This document shows, one piece after another, positions 25,375-34,049 of a stretch of 48,985 bases of DNA. A program made the position numbers and the translations under genes. This stretch comes from Veillonellaceae bacterium SB90 (lineage in GTDB: Bacteria; Bacillota; Negativicutes; Selenomonadales; Selenomonadaceae): assembly GCA_902364065.1 (NCBI GenBank), contig CABJCJ010000019.1, forward strand, positions 1 to 48,985, given 5' to 3'. Position 1 is the first letter of the stretch; the number at the start of each line of letters is the position of its first letter. The notes below the pieces were generated by a model, which was given only the letters and a program-made list of their open reading frames with translations, was not told the origin of the DNA and did not search any database.

Positions 25375-25410
25375 TAAAAAAGAGGAGCAAGGGATAACTC
25401 CCTTACCCCT
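25375..25410 (-). terminator. Intercistronic terminator-like hairpin between rpsB and tsf
   Basis: Minus-strand AGGGGTAAGGGA pairs with TCCCTTGCTCCT (12 bp including two G-U pairs) around GTTA, followed by C and six T residues. It ends just before the tsf ribosome binding site, so partial readthrough is expected. Confidence 0.75.
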
Positions 25411-25432
25411 CCCGGTCTATTCTCGATATGGA

Positions 25433-26158
25433 TTACTCAGCAGCCGGAGCTTCTGCAGCTTCCGCCTCGCCGTCTTCACCCTGACGACCCTCGAGGACAG
25501 CATCAGCCATGCGGCCCGTGAGGAGCTTGACAGCGCGGATTGCGTCGTCATTGCCCGGGATGACGTAATCGATTTCATCCGGATCGCAGTTCGTATCAAC
25601 GATGGCAACGATAGGAATGTTGAGCTTGCGAGCCTCAGCAACGGCGATGCGCTCCTTGCGCGGATCGACGATGAAGAGTGCGCCCGGCAGCTTGTTCATG
25701 TCCTTGATACCGCCGAGGTACTTCTCGAGCTTCTCCATCTCATGACGGAGGCCCTGGACCTCTTTCTTCGTGAGGACTTCAAACGTGCCATCTGCTTCCA
25801 TGGCCTCGAGTTCCTTCAGACGAGCGATGCGCTTCTGGATTGTCTGGAAGTTCGTCATCATGCCGCCGAGCCAGCGCTCATTGACATAGAACTGGCCTGC
25901 ACGCGTAGCCTCTTCCTTGATGGCTTCCTGTGCCTGCTTCTTCGTGCCGACGAAGAGAACGCTCTTGCCTTCCTGAGCAACGCTGCGCAGGAATGCATAA
26001 GCCTCGTCAACCTTCTTGACCGTCTTCTGCAGGTCGATGATGTAGATGCCGTTGCGCTCCGTGAAGATGTACTTTGCCATCTTCGGGTTCCAACGACGCG
26101 TCTGATGTCCGAAGTGGACACCTGCTTCAAGTAACTGTTTCATGGAAATAACTGCCAT
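25433..26158 (-). CDS. rpsB: Ribosomal protein uS2
   Basis: uS2 is a late-joining 30S protein. The 241-residue sequence has [26 protein letters not shown] at the start, [16 protein letters not shown], the conserved WLGGMMTNF, and [30 protein letters not shown]-terminal Glu/Ala-rich tail follows. The ATG has AGGAGG at nine-base spacing. It has a good promoter and a leader of about 100 bases in which uS2 autoregulation is conceivable. Confidence 0.97.
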   Translation of the reverse strand: MAVISMKQLLEAGVHFGHQTRRWNPKMAKYIFTERNGIYIIDLQKTVKKVDEAYAFLRSVAQEGKSVLFVGTKKQAQEAIKEEATRAGQFYVNERWLGGMMTNFQTIQKRIARLKELEAMEADGTFEVLTKKEVQGLRHEMEKLEKYLGGIKDMNKLPGALFIVDPRKERIAVAEARKLNIPIVAIVDTNCDPDEIDYVIPGNDDAIRAVKLLTGRMADAVLEGRQGEDGEAEAAEAPAAE

Positions 26159-26265
26159 GTTGGTGCACCTCCTGTTTTTTTCTTCCGCGATCTTCATTTC
26201 TCCGCACCACCCGCTTGGGGCACAGGGCGGCGATCGAATCGCGTGCTATTTTTACACCGTCAACG

Positions 26266-26294
26266 ATTATATCATAATCTTGGAAGGAAGACAA
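26266..26294 (-). promoter_or_regulatory. rpsB-tsf promoter
   Basis: Minus-strand TTGTCT (26289-26294), 17-base spacer, TATAAT (26266-26271), with TGA directly before the -10 giving an extended element. The 5' leader is about 100 bases. The rest of the 361-base gap between rpsB and the symporter is A/T-rich and holds no gene I can support. Confidence 0.65.
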
Positions 26295-26427
26295 TCCACT
26301 TGAAAAATTATTTTTCATCCCATCCATCCTCTTTTCCTTATTATTATATATTATATTATAATTTATCATGCTCTTCTATGAAGCTTTGATGTATTTTTAT
26401 GTATACCGTATACTTGCGTGCAGTTCG

Positions 26428-26456
26428 TGGACAAAACACAGGGTTTTCTCTATAAT
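26428..26456 (+). promoter_or_regulatory. Promoter of the dicarboxylate symporter gene
   Basis: TGGACA (26428-26433), 17-base spacer, TATAAT (26451-26456). The -10 is perfect and the -35 has one mismatch. The leader is about 60 bases and A/T-rich. Confidence 0.7.
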
Positions 26457-26520
26457 TGAAGATATAGACGGGGAAATGTTATCATAAATTATATTAATGT
26501 ATTAAAAAGGAGTGATTACT

Positions 26521-27741
26521 ATGAACCTCTCTATCAAAATCTTTATATCCCTGATCTTATCTGTCATCGTAGGTCTCATCGTGGGTGAATCCGCCCTGCC
26601 ATTCATCAACTGGTGGATTGCACCAATCGGCACGATCTTCATCAACCTCATCAAGATGATGATCGTCCCCGTTGTCTTCTGCTCCCTCGTCGTCGGCATG
26701 ACGAGCCTGGGTGACACGAAGAAACTCGGCCGCATCGGTCTCAAGACGATTGGCCTCTATCTCGTCACCACGGCCATCGCCATCGTCATCGGCTTTGGCA
26801 TCGCCGGCCTCGTCCATCCAGGCGTCGGCCTCCAGATGACGTCGGATGCTGTCGTCAAAGTCAAGGAAGCACCGTCCATCATGCAGGTCTTCGTAGCCAT
26901 GATCCCGGCAAACCCGGTCGCATCCATGGCTAAGGCGGATATCCTGCCGGTCATCGTCTTCTCGCTGTTTGTCGGCGTCGGCATCCTCAAGGTCGGCGGC
27001 GAACGCGCCGAGTTCCTCGTCAAGTTCTTCGATGCCTGCGCAGAAGTTTCCTACAAGATTATCGGCATCGTCATGCAGTTCGCTCCGTACGGCGTCTTTG
27101 CCCTGTTGCTGCCGGTCGTTGCCAAGAACGGCCCGGCTGTCCTGCTGCCGCTGATCTCCGTCATTGCCTGCGTCGCTGTCGGTTGTATCATCCATGCCGT
27201 CTGTGTTTATTCCTCGCTTGCCCAGATCTGGGGTAATCATACGCCGCTGCAGTTCTTCCGCGGCATGAGTGAAGCCATGCTGATTGCTTTCACGACCTGC
27301 TCGAGTGCCGCTGCCCTGCCAGTCAACATGAAAAACTGCCAGGAAAAACTCGGTGTATCCCGTGACGTATCTTCCTTTGTCCTGCCGCTCGGCGCAACCA
27401 TCAACATGGATGGTACAGCCCTTTACATGGGCGTCTGCTCGCTCTTCGTCGCCAACGTCTTCGGCATTGACCTGACGATGGGCCAGATGGCCATGATTGT
27501 CCTCACGGGTACGCTTGCCTCCATCGGTACGGCTGGTGTGCCGGGTGCCGGCCTCATCATGCTCGCGATGGTCCTGCAGAGCGTCAACCTCCCGATGGAA
27601 GGTCTCGCACTCGTCGCCGGCATCGACCGTGTCCTCGACATGTTCCGTACCTGCCTGAACATCACGGGCGACGGTGCCGTTGCCATCGTCATGGATCAGG
27701 AAGAGAAAAAGCATGCCGCCAAGGTTGCACGCAACGGCTGA
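26521..27741 (+). CDS. Sodium/proton-dicarboxylate (or glutamate) symporter, DAACS family
   Basis: The 406-residue polytopic protein belongs to the dicarboxylate/amino acid:cation symporter family (DctA, GltP, GltT). It has the serine-rich re-entrant motif TTCSSAAALPV, the cation and substrate motif INMDGTALYMG, and the second loop ASIGTAGVPGAGLIML. It probably imports glutamate, aspartate, serine/threonine or C4-dicarboxylates; residues seen here do not settle which. AAGGAG precedes the ATG. It has its own promoter and terminator and converges on the DcuC-family gene. Confidence 0.9.
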   Translation: MNLSIKIFISLILSVIVGLIVGESALPFINWWIAPIGTIFINLIKMMIVPVVFCSLVVGMTSLGDTKKLGRIGLKTIGLYLVTTAIAIVIGFGIAGLVHPGVGLQMTSDAVVKVKEAPSIMQVFVAMIPANPVASMAKADILPVIVFSLFVGVGILKVGGERAEFLVKFFDACAEVSYKIIGIVMQFAPYGVFALLLPVVAKNGPAVLLPLISVIACVAVGCIIHAVCVYSSLAQIWGNHTPLQFFRGMSEAMLIAFTTCSSAAALPVNMKNCQEKLGVSRDVSSFVLPLGATINMDGTALYMGVCSLFVANVFGIDLTMGQMAMIVLTGTLASIGTAGVPGAGLIMLAMVLQSVNLPMEGLALVAGIDRVLDMFRTCLNITGDGAVAIVMDQEEKKHAAKVARNG

Positions 27742-27766
27742 TCAAATCCCCAAAACCATGCATAAC

Positions 27767-27800
27767 AAAAGGAAGTATCCGCGCGGATACTTCCTTTTTT
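27767..27800. terminator. Bidirectional terminator between the two transporter genes
   Basis: GGAAGTATCC and GGATACTTCC form a perfect 10-bp stem around GCGC, flanked by A4 and T6. It serves the symporter on the plus strand and could serve the DcuC-family gene on the minus strand. Confidence 0.88.
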
Positions 27801-27827
27801 GTATCGTTCGTATAAGATGGTCTGTGC

Positions 27828-29078
27828 TTACAGCAGGGTGATCATGACCACAAACGCGGCCGCGATGGTAGGAATGGCATTGCGTTTTGCCAGTTCCATC
27901 GGATTGACACCGGCCATCTTTGCCAAGATAATGCCGGCACCAGCAACCGGGCTCATGCAGCGTCCAAGGCCTGCACCAATCTGAGCCATGGATCCAAGTT
28001 CCGCAATGCCATAGCCGAATTCATTGGCAAAAGGCGTGACCGCACCATTGAAGGCCAGCGCTGCTGCGTTGCCAGACCCCGAGATTGCACCAATCAGGAA
28101 CGGGCCATACGCAGCTGCTACCTGTGCAATCTGCTGTGAACTCTTCATGGCCTCGATGAGTGCATCCGTAAGGCCGATGACTTTCATGCCGGCCGTAAAG
28201 CAGGCAGCTGCCGCAATCAAGCCCACGACATCACACATGCCATCGCCAACACCGCGGAAGAACTTGCAAGTCGTCTCCTTGATATTCGGACGCACGAGGA
28301 GCATGCCAAGCGCCACACCGACCAGCATGGCCACCGGCACCGAGATTTCCGGGATCACAGCCACCTGCTTGCTGCCAAGGACCAGCAGCACAAGCGGTAC
28401 GACCGGCATGACGGCCTTTAAATAATTGACGTGAAAGTCCTCGCTGTCCTCAATATCCTTCGGTGCCACATAGCCTTTGTTTTCTTTGCGCACCCAGGCA
28501 ATGACCGTCAGGAGTACCGCCGCAATCACGGCCGCAAACAGTACCTGGCGGGAAAAGAGCGCGATGACACTCATGACATCCATTCCCGCCAGCTGAGCGA
28601 CCTGCGGATTGAACATGAGCCCCGGGCTCATCGTACTGCCCCAGGTTCCCAGGAATACGGCCGATGCCGCCATGGCCGGATGCACGCCCGTGCGGATCAG
28701 CGCCGGAATCAGGAGTGCGCCGACGGCCGCCGCACAGCCGGCTGCACTCGGCAGGGCGATGTTCACGAGGAAGGTGACGATGACAGCACCTGGTATGATG
28801 ATGATCGGGACCCGCTTCAGTGCCGAGGAAATGCAGTAGACCATGTGGGCGGAACAGCTCGTATATTCCATGACATAGCTGAAACCGAGCACGGTGCAGA
28901 TGGTCGGCACCAGGCCGGCGTTGGTGAATTCCTTGATGAACGCCGTCGTGCCGGCTGACAGCATGCCGCCGATCAGGCACATCAGCATGCCGGAAATAAA
29001 CAGCACAAAGCGTGTTTCATATTTCTTGACGATCAGGACGAAGGTCGCAATGACGATGACGATACCTGCAATAATCAT
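27828..29078 (-). CDS. DcuC-family anaerobic C4-dicarboxylate carrier
   Basis: The 416-residue protein has about 11-12 membrane segments. Its C-terminal half carries LGRCMSPVAGAGIILAKMAGVNPMELAKRNAIP, closely resembling the LGRTLSPVSG.. region of E. coli DcuC, and its first half has PSAAGCAAAVGALLIPALI and GTWGSTMSPGLMFNP. DcuC-type carriers exchange or export succinate and related dicarboxylates. It lies 30 bases after the AbgA-like gene with GGAGG before its ATG, so the two are probably one operon. The partner suggests it may carry an acyl-glutamate, aspartate derivative or the acid released from it; this is inference. Confidence 0.82.
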   Translation of the reverse strand: MIIAGIVIVIATFVLIVKKYETRFVLFISGMLMCLIGGMLSAGTTAFIKEFTNAGLVPTICTVLGFSYVMEYTSCSAHMVYCISSALKRVPIIIIPGAVIVTFLVNIALPSAAGCAAAVGALLIPALIRTGVHPAMAASAVFLGTWGSTMSPGLMFNPQVAQLAGMDVMSVIALFSRQVLFAAVIAAVLLTVIAWVRKENKGYVAPKDIEDSEDFHVNYLKAVMPVVPLVLLVLGSKQVAVIPEISVPVAMLVGVALGMLLVRPNIKETTCKFFRGVGDGMCDVVGLIAAAACFTAGMKVIGLTDALIEAMKSSQQIAQVAAAYGPFLIGAISGSGNAAALAFNGAVTPFANEFGYGIAELGSMAQIGAGLGRCMSPVAGAGIILAKMAGVNPMELAKRNAIPTIAAAFVVMITLL

Positions 29079-29108
29079 AAAAATCCTCCTCTTATCGGAT
29101 CATGCCTC

Positions 29109-30437
29109 TCATTCCATCGACTTGCCCAGGAGCAGACCGGCTGCCGAGCTGGCAAGCATTTTCAGAGAATACACCAGAGCTGTTTCATCGAAGTCGAAAT
29201 GTGCATCATGATGACCGGAAGCCAGATTTGCACCAATCATCATGTACGCGGCCTGGCCGCCATGAGACTGCACGCGTTCCATGAAGTACGAATAATCCTC
29301 ACTGGCTCCGAACGGGCATTCATCCACGATCTTGTGGAAGATGCCGAGTGTTTTGGCCTGACGCATCAGATAAGCGGCCAGCTTTGGTGAATTGCTGCCG
29401 CCAGCTGCGCCGCCGACCTGCTCAATCTTGTACTGTACATCGTACATGGCGGCAGCTGCCTTGATGATGCGCAGGGCCTCCTCTTCCATATAGTGGTTGA
29501 TGGCACTGGAGCCGCCGCGCGTCTCCAGCTTGATGAGGCCGGTATCGCCGATGATGTTGCGGCCGCTGCCGGCCTCAAGATGTCCTACATTGATGCGGGT
29601 AATGCCCTGCGAATGACGGGAAATGGCATGCAGGTTCAGCGTTGCGCAGGCGGCGGCCAGCAGGGCATTCTTCCCCTTTTCCGGTGCCGCTCCCGCATGA
29701 GCCGGTTTGCCGATATAATGGGCATCGTATTTGCTCGTGGCCAGGAACCCTGTTACATTGCAGGCAATGCTGCCCGTTTCCTTCATCTTGAAGCCGAAAT
29801 GTGCGCCCAGCATGAAATCCACATCGTCGACCACGCCGCGTTCCACCATGGCACGGGCACCGCGCACGCCCTCCTCCGCCGGCTGGAAGACCAGCTTGAT
29901 GGTTCCCGCCAGCTCATCCTTCAGCGAGGCCAGGACCTTGGCGACCCCGAGCCCCACCGTCGTATGGCCATCGTGGCCGCAGGCGTGCATGGCACCGGGA
30001 TGCAGACTGGCAAAACCTTCGACATTCGGGCGATGCTTCTCATCCTGCGTTTCCGATACGTCGTTGCAGTCCATGTCAAAGCGCATGCCCACAACGGGCC
30101 CGGGGCGCTTGAAATGCATGATGCCCACGACGCCGGTCATGCCTCCCCGCATGCGTTTCACCCAGGCAGGATCCGCGCCCTCGCGGATTGCGCGGGCCTG
30201 TGACTGCTCCAGGACCTCGGCAGACGGCACCCCCATCATGTATTCTTTGGCCACGGCCTGTTCGCCCGCCAGCACCTCGTAACCGAGATCATGCAGCTGC
30301 TCCGCCACGAGTGCCGCCGTGCGGAATTCGGTCCACGCCGGCTCCGGATGCATGTGCAGATCACGGCGCTGCGTCACGAGCTCATCTTTCATGCCATCTG
30401 CCATCTTCATGATTGTTTCCTGGATATCCAATGTCAT
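29109..30437 (-). CDS. AbgA-like M20 amidohydrolase (aminobenzoyl-glutamate hydrolase type)
   Basis: The 442-residue sequence resembles E. coli AbgA through its length: RRDLHMHPEPAWTEFRTAALVAE, the acidic SETQDEKHRP, HACGHDGHTT (about residues 151-160) and FQPAEEGVRGARAM (about 185-198) with the dimetal ligands, and GHHDAHFDFDE near the end. AbgA works with AbgB to split p-aminobenzoyl-glutamate; no AbgB follows here, so it may act alone or on other N-acyl amino acids. ATG at 30437 has AGAGGAG close upstream; TTG two codons later is an alternative. It is divergent from a LysR gene, as abgA is from abgR. Confidence 0.82.
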   Translation of the reverse strand: MTLDIQETIMKMADGMKDELVTQRRDLHMHPEPAWTEFRTAALVAEQLHDLGYEVLAGEQAVAKEYMMGVPSAEVLEQSQARAIREGADPAWVKRMRGGMTGVVGIMHFKRPGPVVGMRFDMDCNDVSETQDEKHRPNVEGFASLHPGAMHACGHDGHTTVGLGVAKVLASLKDELAGTIKLVFQPAEEGVRGARAMVERGVVDDVDFMLGAHFGFKMKETGSIACNVTGFLATSKYDAHYIGKPAHAGAAPEKGKNALLAAACATLNLHAISRHSQGITRINVGHLEAGSGRNIIGDTGLIKLETRGGSSAINHYMEEEALRIIKAAAAMYDVQYKIEQVGGAAGGSNSPKLAAYLMRQAKTLGIFHKIVDECPFGASEDYSYFMERVQSHGGQAAYMMIGANLASGHHDAHFDFDETALVYSLKMLASSAAGLLLGKSME

Positions 30438-30486
30438 CTTCTCCTCTCTAAAACTATTTATATTTGTTATCATTTCATAACTCATA

Positions 30487-30507
30487 TATTCATTATAATG
30501 AGAATTT
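30487..30507. promoter_or_regulatory. Candidate LysR operator in the abgA-lysR intergenic region
   Basis: ATTCATTATAATGAGAAT is a near-palindrome, with T-N11-A character as in LysR-type sites. It lies about 50 bases from the amidohydrolase start and overlaps a TATAAT readable in either direction. No binding evidence exists; it is a pattern match only. Confidence 0.4.
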
Positions 30508-30603
30508 CAGACGATATAATAAATAGATTGAATCACATCATAGAAGATGGCAATAGTACAAGGTATCATAAATGAGTGAAGTCTATATTATAAGCCGTTC
30601 TGC

Positions 30604-30612
30604 TGTTATACT
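30604..30612 (+). promoter_or_regulatory. Extended -10 for lysR
   Basis: TGtTATACT, an extended -10 with one mismatch in the hexamer, 38 bases before the lysR ATG. The -35 is weak. Confidence 0.4.
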
Positions 30613-30650
30613 AATAACATCATAACAAAACCATTACCGGAGGATTGGTC

Positions 30651-31535
30651 ATGGAACTGAAACAATTAGAATATTTTTTAGCGGTCAGCAACACCGGGAG
30701 TTTTACGCGCGCCGCAGAACAGCTCTACGTTTCCCAGCCGTCCGTCACGACAGCCATCAAGAAACTGGAGGATGAACTCGGACTGGTCCTGTTTGACCGC
30801 AATAAAAAGCAGGCCATCCTGACGAGCGAAGGCAAGATCTTCTATCAGCACGCGGGCACCGTCATGAAAGATATTTCACTGGCCGCTCAGAAAGCTGCAG
30901 AACTCAAGAATTTATCCAGCGGCATCATCCAGATCGGACTTTCACCGCTGACCGGCTTATCCGTGAGTTCGTTTCTGCTGGCAAAATTCCACAATATGTA
31001 TCCCACGCTGCGTTTCCGTTTTCTGGAGGCCAATACCAAGGAGTTGCGCCATGCACTGGAAGAAGACCAGATTGATCTCGCCTTTCTTCCTCTCCTGACG
31101 CAGGAACTGGATGCGGAACCCTCACTGGAATGCGCAGGCATCCACCAGGAGCATCTCTCCGCCTATCTTCCCCAGTTCCATCTGCTTGCGCACAAGCAGG
31201 AACTTCACTTCAAGGATTTGAGGCAGGAATTGCTCCTGCTGCCCCCTGAATCCTGCGGTTACCGGCAGATCATCGATCACTGCTTCCAGCAGCAAAATCT
31301 GACGGAACGCCCGATATTTGAAACGACATATCCTCAGATGATTGCCAGTCTCATCATTTCAGGCAGCGGCATTGGCATCCTGCCGTCCGGTGCCATCCAG
31401 AACAAAATGGTCAGGGAAGTGCCGCTGGCTGACAGTCCGGTCATCGTATTGACCATTGCACGCAAACAAAAACGGACGATTGCCCATGCCGCTGAAAAGT
31501 TATATGCATTTTTACAGGAATCCTATGATGGTTGA
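30651..31535 (+). CDS. LysR-family transcriptional regulator
   Basis: The 294-residue protein starts MELKQLEYFLAVSNTGSFTRAAEQLYVSQPSVTTAIKKLEDELG, a textbook LysR winged helix (residues 1-60), followed by a two-lobed effector-binding domain with IQIGLSPLTGLSVSSFLLAKFH and SLIISGSGIGILPSGA. GGAGG stands seven bases before the ATG. It is divergent from the AbgA-like gene across about 210 bases, the usual layout for a LysR regulator and its target. The effector is unknown; an amidohydrolase substrate or product is a fair guess. A second gene follows 16 bases downstream. Confidence 0.92.
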   Translation: MELKQLEYFLAVSNTGSFTRAAEQLYVSQPSVTTAIKKLEDELGLVLFDRNKKQAILTSEGKIFYQHAGTVMKDISLAAQKAAELKNLSSGIIQIGLSPLTGLSVSSFLLAKFHNMYPTLRFRFLEANTKELRHALEEDQIDLAFLPLLTQELDAEPSLECAGIHQEHLSAYLPQFHLLAHKQELHFKDLRQELLLLPPESCGYRQIIDHCFQQQNLTERPIFETTYPQMIASLIISGSGIGILPSGAIQNKMVREVPLADSPVIVLTIARKQKRTIAHAAEKLYAFLQESYDG

Positions 31536-31551
31536 GAGAGGAAGGATCCAC

Positions 31552-32310
31552 ATGACAACTCGCATCATTGCTGCCGGCAGCAACGAACTCAACGCCGCAG
31601 AAGTATTGCACGTCGTACGCCGGATTGTCGGCGGCTCCGTCTACATACGTAGTATGGTCAGTGCGAATATCACCGGTCACGAAGACACGGATCTCTATGT
31701 ATGCGCACTGACCCAACGGGAGAAAATGCTTTCACTCATCCCGCCCGAATCTCTCGTTGTCCTCGATTTGAGGCCTACAGCAGAGTTCTTCATCGCCCTT
31801 TCGCACATTCCTGCCGGTGAACGCGTCTACATTTTCAACTCCCATGATCGCTCGGCCAGGCTCATGGTAAAGATGTGCCGCGATTACCATATCAACGACA
31901 TTGATTTCGAAACCATCGCCTATGAGGACATGCCGGCCAAACAGGTCATCCAGAAACTGAGGCAGGCCCGATACATTGTAGGTGTCGGTCACCTCGTCGA
32001 TAAAGGTGTCCTGCTCTCGCCCCAATACAGTTCCTATCTGCGTAATGATGTCACGATCATCGGTTGCATGCGCATGGCCACGATGGTGTCAGCCTGCGAG
32101 CTGATTGAAAAGACGGCTTCCATTGAAGGCGATTCCTTGGACGGCAACCGCCTCCAGCGGCAGCTGCTAAATTCCCTGGCCGGCCAGTTTTCCGATACGC
32201 TCCATGCCGTCAACGGCTTCGATGCCAGCAAGAACAAACAGGCTCTGACCTCCATGCTCGAGAATCTTGAGACGATCATCAAGCAGGCTGCCCATAAAGA
32301 AAGCCATTAA
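31552..32310 (+). CDS. Unrecognised 252-residue protein co-transcribed with lysR
   Basis: I do not recognise this protein. It has no signal peptide or membrane segment. The N-terminal two thirds read as alternating strands and helices (TRIIAAGSNELNAAEVLHVV; SLVVLDLRPTAEFFIALS; ERVYIFNSHDRSARLMVKMC; ARYIVGVGHLVDKGVLL; VTIIGCMRMATMVSACELI), like an alpha/beta ligand-binding or receiver-like fold. The last 70 residues are helical. The N-terminal style recalls the sensory domains of some transcription regulators, but no helix-turn-helix or AAA+ domain is present. AAGG lies six bases before ATG, and the gene starts 16 bases after lysR. Confidence 0.75.
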   Translation: MTTRIIAAGSNELNAAEVLHVVRRIVGGSVYIRSMVSANITGHEDTDLYVCALTQREKMLSLIPPESLVVLDLRPTAEFFIALSHIPAGERVYIFNSHDRSARLMVKMCRDYHINDIDFETIAYEDMPAKQVIQKLRQARYIVGVGHLVDKGVLLSPQYSSYLRNDVTIIGCMRMATMVSACELIEKTASIEGDSLDGNRLQRQLLNSLAGQFSDTLHAVNGFDASKNKQALTSMLENLETIIKQAAHKESH

Positions 32311-32351
32311 AAAAAAGCCATTGCCCGGCATAATCAGGCAATGGCTTTTTT
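32311..32351. terminator. Bidirectional terminator after the 252-residue protein
   Basis: GCCATTGCC (32317-32325) pairs perfectly with GGCAATGGC (32337-32345); A6 before and T6 after let it work on both strands, for the plus-strand pair and for the small four-cysteine gene. Confidence 0.88.
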
Positions 32352-32353
32352 AT

Positions 32354-32560
32354 TCAGTGGATACCGTATTTGGCATTGAAGCGGCGATTGATCTCGCGAA
32401 TCTCCAGCTTGCCCTCGATGTACGGCTTGTACATCTCGAAAGGATCACCCGCTCCCAGTGCGCAGCCGGAGCAATTCTCACAGCCCGACTCACAGGAGAG
32501 CGTCCTGCGTACGATTTCCTCGCGCTCCTCACGCGTCGTATCCTTGATCAAAATACTCAT
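32354..32560 (-). CDS. Small four-cysteine protein downstream of rng
   Basis: This 68-residue soluble protein carries C23-x3-C27-x2-C30-x2-C33 in CESGCENCSGCALG, flanked by charged helical stretches (TTREEREEIVRRTL and YIEGKLEIREINRRFNAKYG). The cysteine spacing suits a zinc or Fe-S site. GGGAG stands eight bases before the ATG, so translation looks real. It follows rng by 24 bases and ends at a terminator, making it the last gene of the long shape-division string. I do not recognise the family and cannot assign a function. Confidence 0.78.
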   Translation of the reverse strand: MSILIKDTTREEREEIVRRTLSCESGCENCSGCALGAGDPFEMYKPYIEGKLEIREINRRFNAKYGIH

Positions 32561-32584
32561 GAAGATTTCTCCCTTCCAAATAGC

Positions 32585-34021
32585 TCAGCCCTGCTGAAGG
32601 ATGGTATAGTTTTCCGGATGCATGCCCGGCTTGACCGTTACCTTGATATCCGTGCCGAACTCAGCCGCCAGATTCATCATGAGCTGATTCTGGCGCAGTT
32701 CTTCGGCCACGCTTTCGTGGACTTCGATCTCGTAGCCCTCCCTGGCGTGCGATGTGCGCTCCATGCGGCGGATATCACGGCTGATGCGAATGGATACCGT
32801 TTCCGGCGATTCCACGCGGCCACGGCCGTGACAGGTCGGACACTCACTGTAGACGATGCTGTCGATATTCTGGCGGGACTTCTTGCGCGTGATTTCGACG
32901 AGTCCGAGACTCGTGATGTCGACGATATTCGTCTTCGTGCGGTCATGCCTGACCTGTTCGCGCATATAGGTCAGCAGCTGCTCCTTCTGTTCCTCCTTCT
33001 CCATATCAATGAAATCGATGACGATGATGCCGCCGATGTCGCGCAGGCGGATTTGCTTGAGGATTTCCGCCGCGGCCTCGAGATTCGTGCGGTAAACCGT
33101 CTCGGCAAGATTCGATTTGCCGACGTATTTGCCCGTGTTGACATCGATGACGGTCAGTGCCTCCGTCTTGTCGATGACCAGGAAGCCTCCCGAGGGCAGC
33201 TCCACCTCCCGGTCTCCGAGTTTCTCGATTTCTTCTTCGATATGATAGGCCTTGAAAATCGGCTGCTTTTTGTCGTAGCAGTGCACGCGGTCCACGAGCT
33301 CAGGCGAAAGCCCTGCAACGAGGTTGCGTACCCGCTGGCAGGCCTCGGCGTTATCGATGACGAGTTCATCGATGTCCGCCGTAAAATTGTCCCGCACGAG
33401 CCGGATCAGGAGGTCCGCATCGCGGTAGAGCAAAGAAGAGCTCTTCAGTTTGTAGCGCGAAAGGATGGATTCCCAGAGCCGCACGAGATACTGCACGTCA
33501 CGCCGCAGGCTTTCCTCTCTGTGACCGGCTGCCACCGTGCGGATGATGAGCCCCATGCCCTCCGGGCAGATGCGTTCTGCTATCGCATGCAGGCGCTGGC
33601 GTTCCGCTTCATCCTCGATGCGGCGCGACATGCCGATGTAAGCGGCAGTCGGCATCAGGACGACCGTACGACCCGGCAGGGAGATATGCATGGTCGCCCG
33701 CGGCCCCTTTGTCCCGATGGCATCCTTAACAATCTGGATGGGCAGACTCTGGCCGATGTGGATGCGCGTGTGCGGCGGCATGGCTTCGATTGTCTCATGG
33801 GGAAGGCCATCACCGATGTAGAGGAAGGCGTTCTTCTCCATGCCGATATCGATGAAGGCTGCCTGCATACCGGGCAGGACATTCTGCACCCGCCCCTTAT
33901 AGATGTTGCCGACGAGATGGGAATGCGAGGCACGTTCCATCTCTACCGCTTCGAGTTCGCCATCCTCCAGGATGGCCATACGCGTTTCCTCCGGTACAAT
34001 ATTCACGATGATGGATTTCAT
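32585..34021 (-). CDS. rng: Ribonuclease G/E family endoribonuclease
   Basis: RNase G/E cuts single-stranded A/U-rich RNA and matures rRNA and mRNA 5' ends. The 478-residue protein has an N-terminal S1 domain (about 36-120, with GNIYKGRVQNVLPGMQAAFIDIGMEKNAFLYIGD), the 5' sensor region, DNase I-like catalytic core with the two metal-binding Asp motifs VIDVNTGKYVG and IIVIDFIDM, and the CPTCHGRG zinc link used in oligomerisation. There is no C-terminal RNase E scaffold, so G-type is favoured. The ATG beginning MKSIIVNIV is used; longer frames lack support. Confidence 0.94.
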   Translation of the reverse strand: MKSIIVNIVPEETRMAILEDGELEAVEMERASHSHLVGNIYKGRVQNVLPGMQAAFIDIGMEKNAFLYIGDGLPHETIEAMPPHTRIHIGQSLPIQIVKDAIGTKGPRATMHISLPGRTVVLMPTAAYIGMSRRIEDEAERQRLHAIAERICPEGMGLIIRTVAAGHREESLRRDVQYLVRLWESILSRYKLKSSSLLYRDADLLIRLVRDNFTADIDELVIDNAEACQRVRNLVAGLSPELVDRVHCYDKKQPIFKAYHIEEEIEKLGDREVELPSGGFLVIDKTEALTVIDVNTGKYVGKSNLAETVYRTNLEAAAEILKQIRLRDIGGIIVIDFIDMEKEEQKEQLLTYMREQVRHDRTKTNIVDITSLGLVEITRKKSRQNIDSIVYSECPTCHGRGRVESPETVSIRISRDIRRMERTSHAREGYEIEVHESVAEELRQNQLMMNLAAEFGTDIKVTVKPGMHPENYTILQQG

Positions 34022-34049
34022 CTTTTCACTTCCAATCACGAAATCCTGC

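Noticed and set aside
27828..29078. Assignment of the carrier as AbgT
   Set aside because: The sequence lacks AbgT-like features and instead matches the C-terminal DcuC pattern (LGR..SPV..G).
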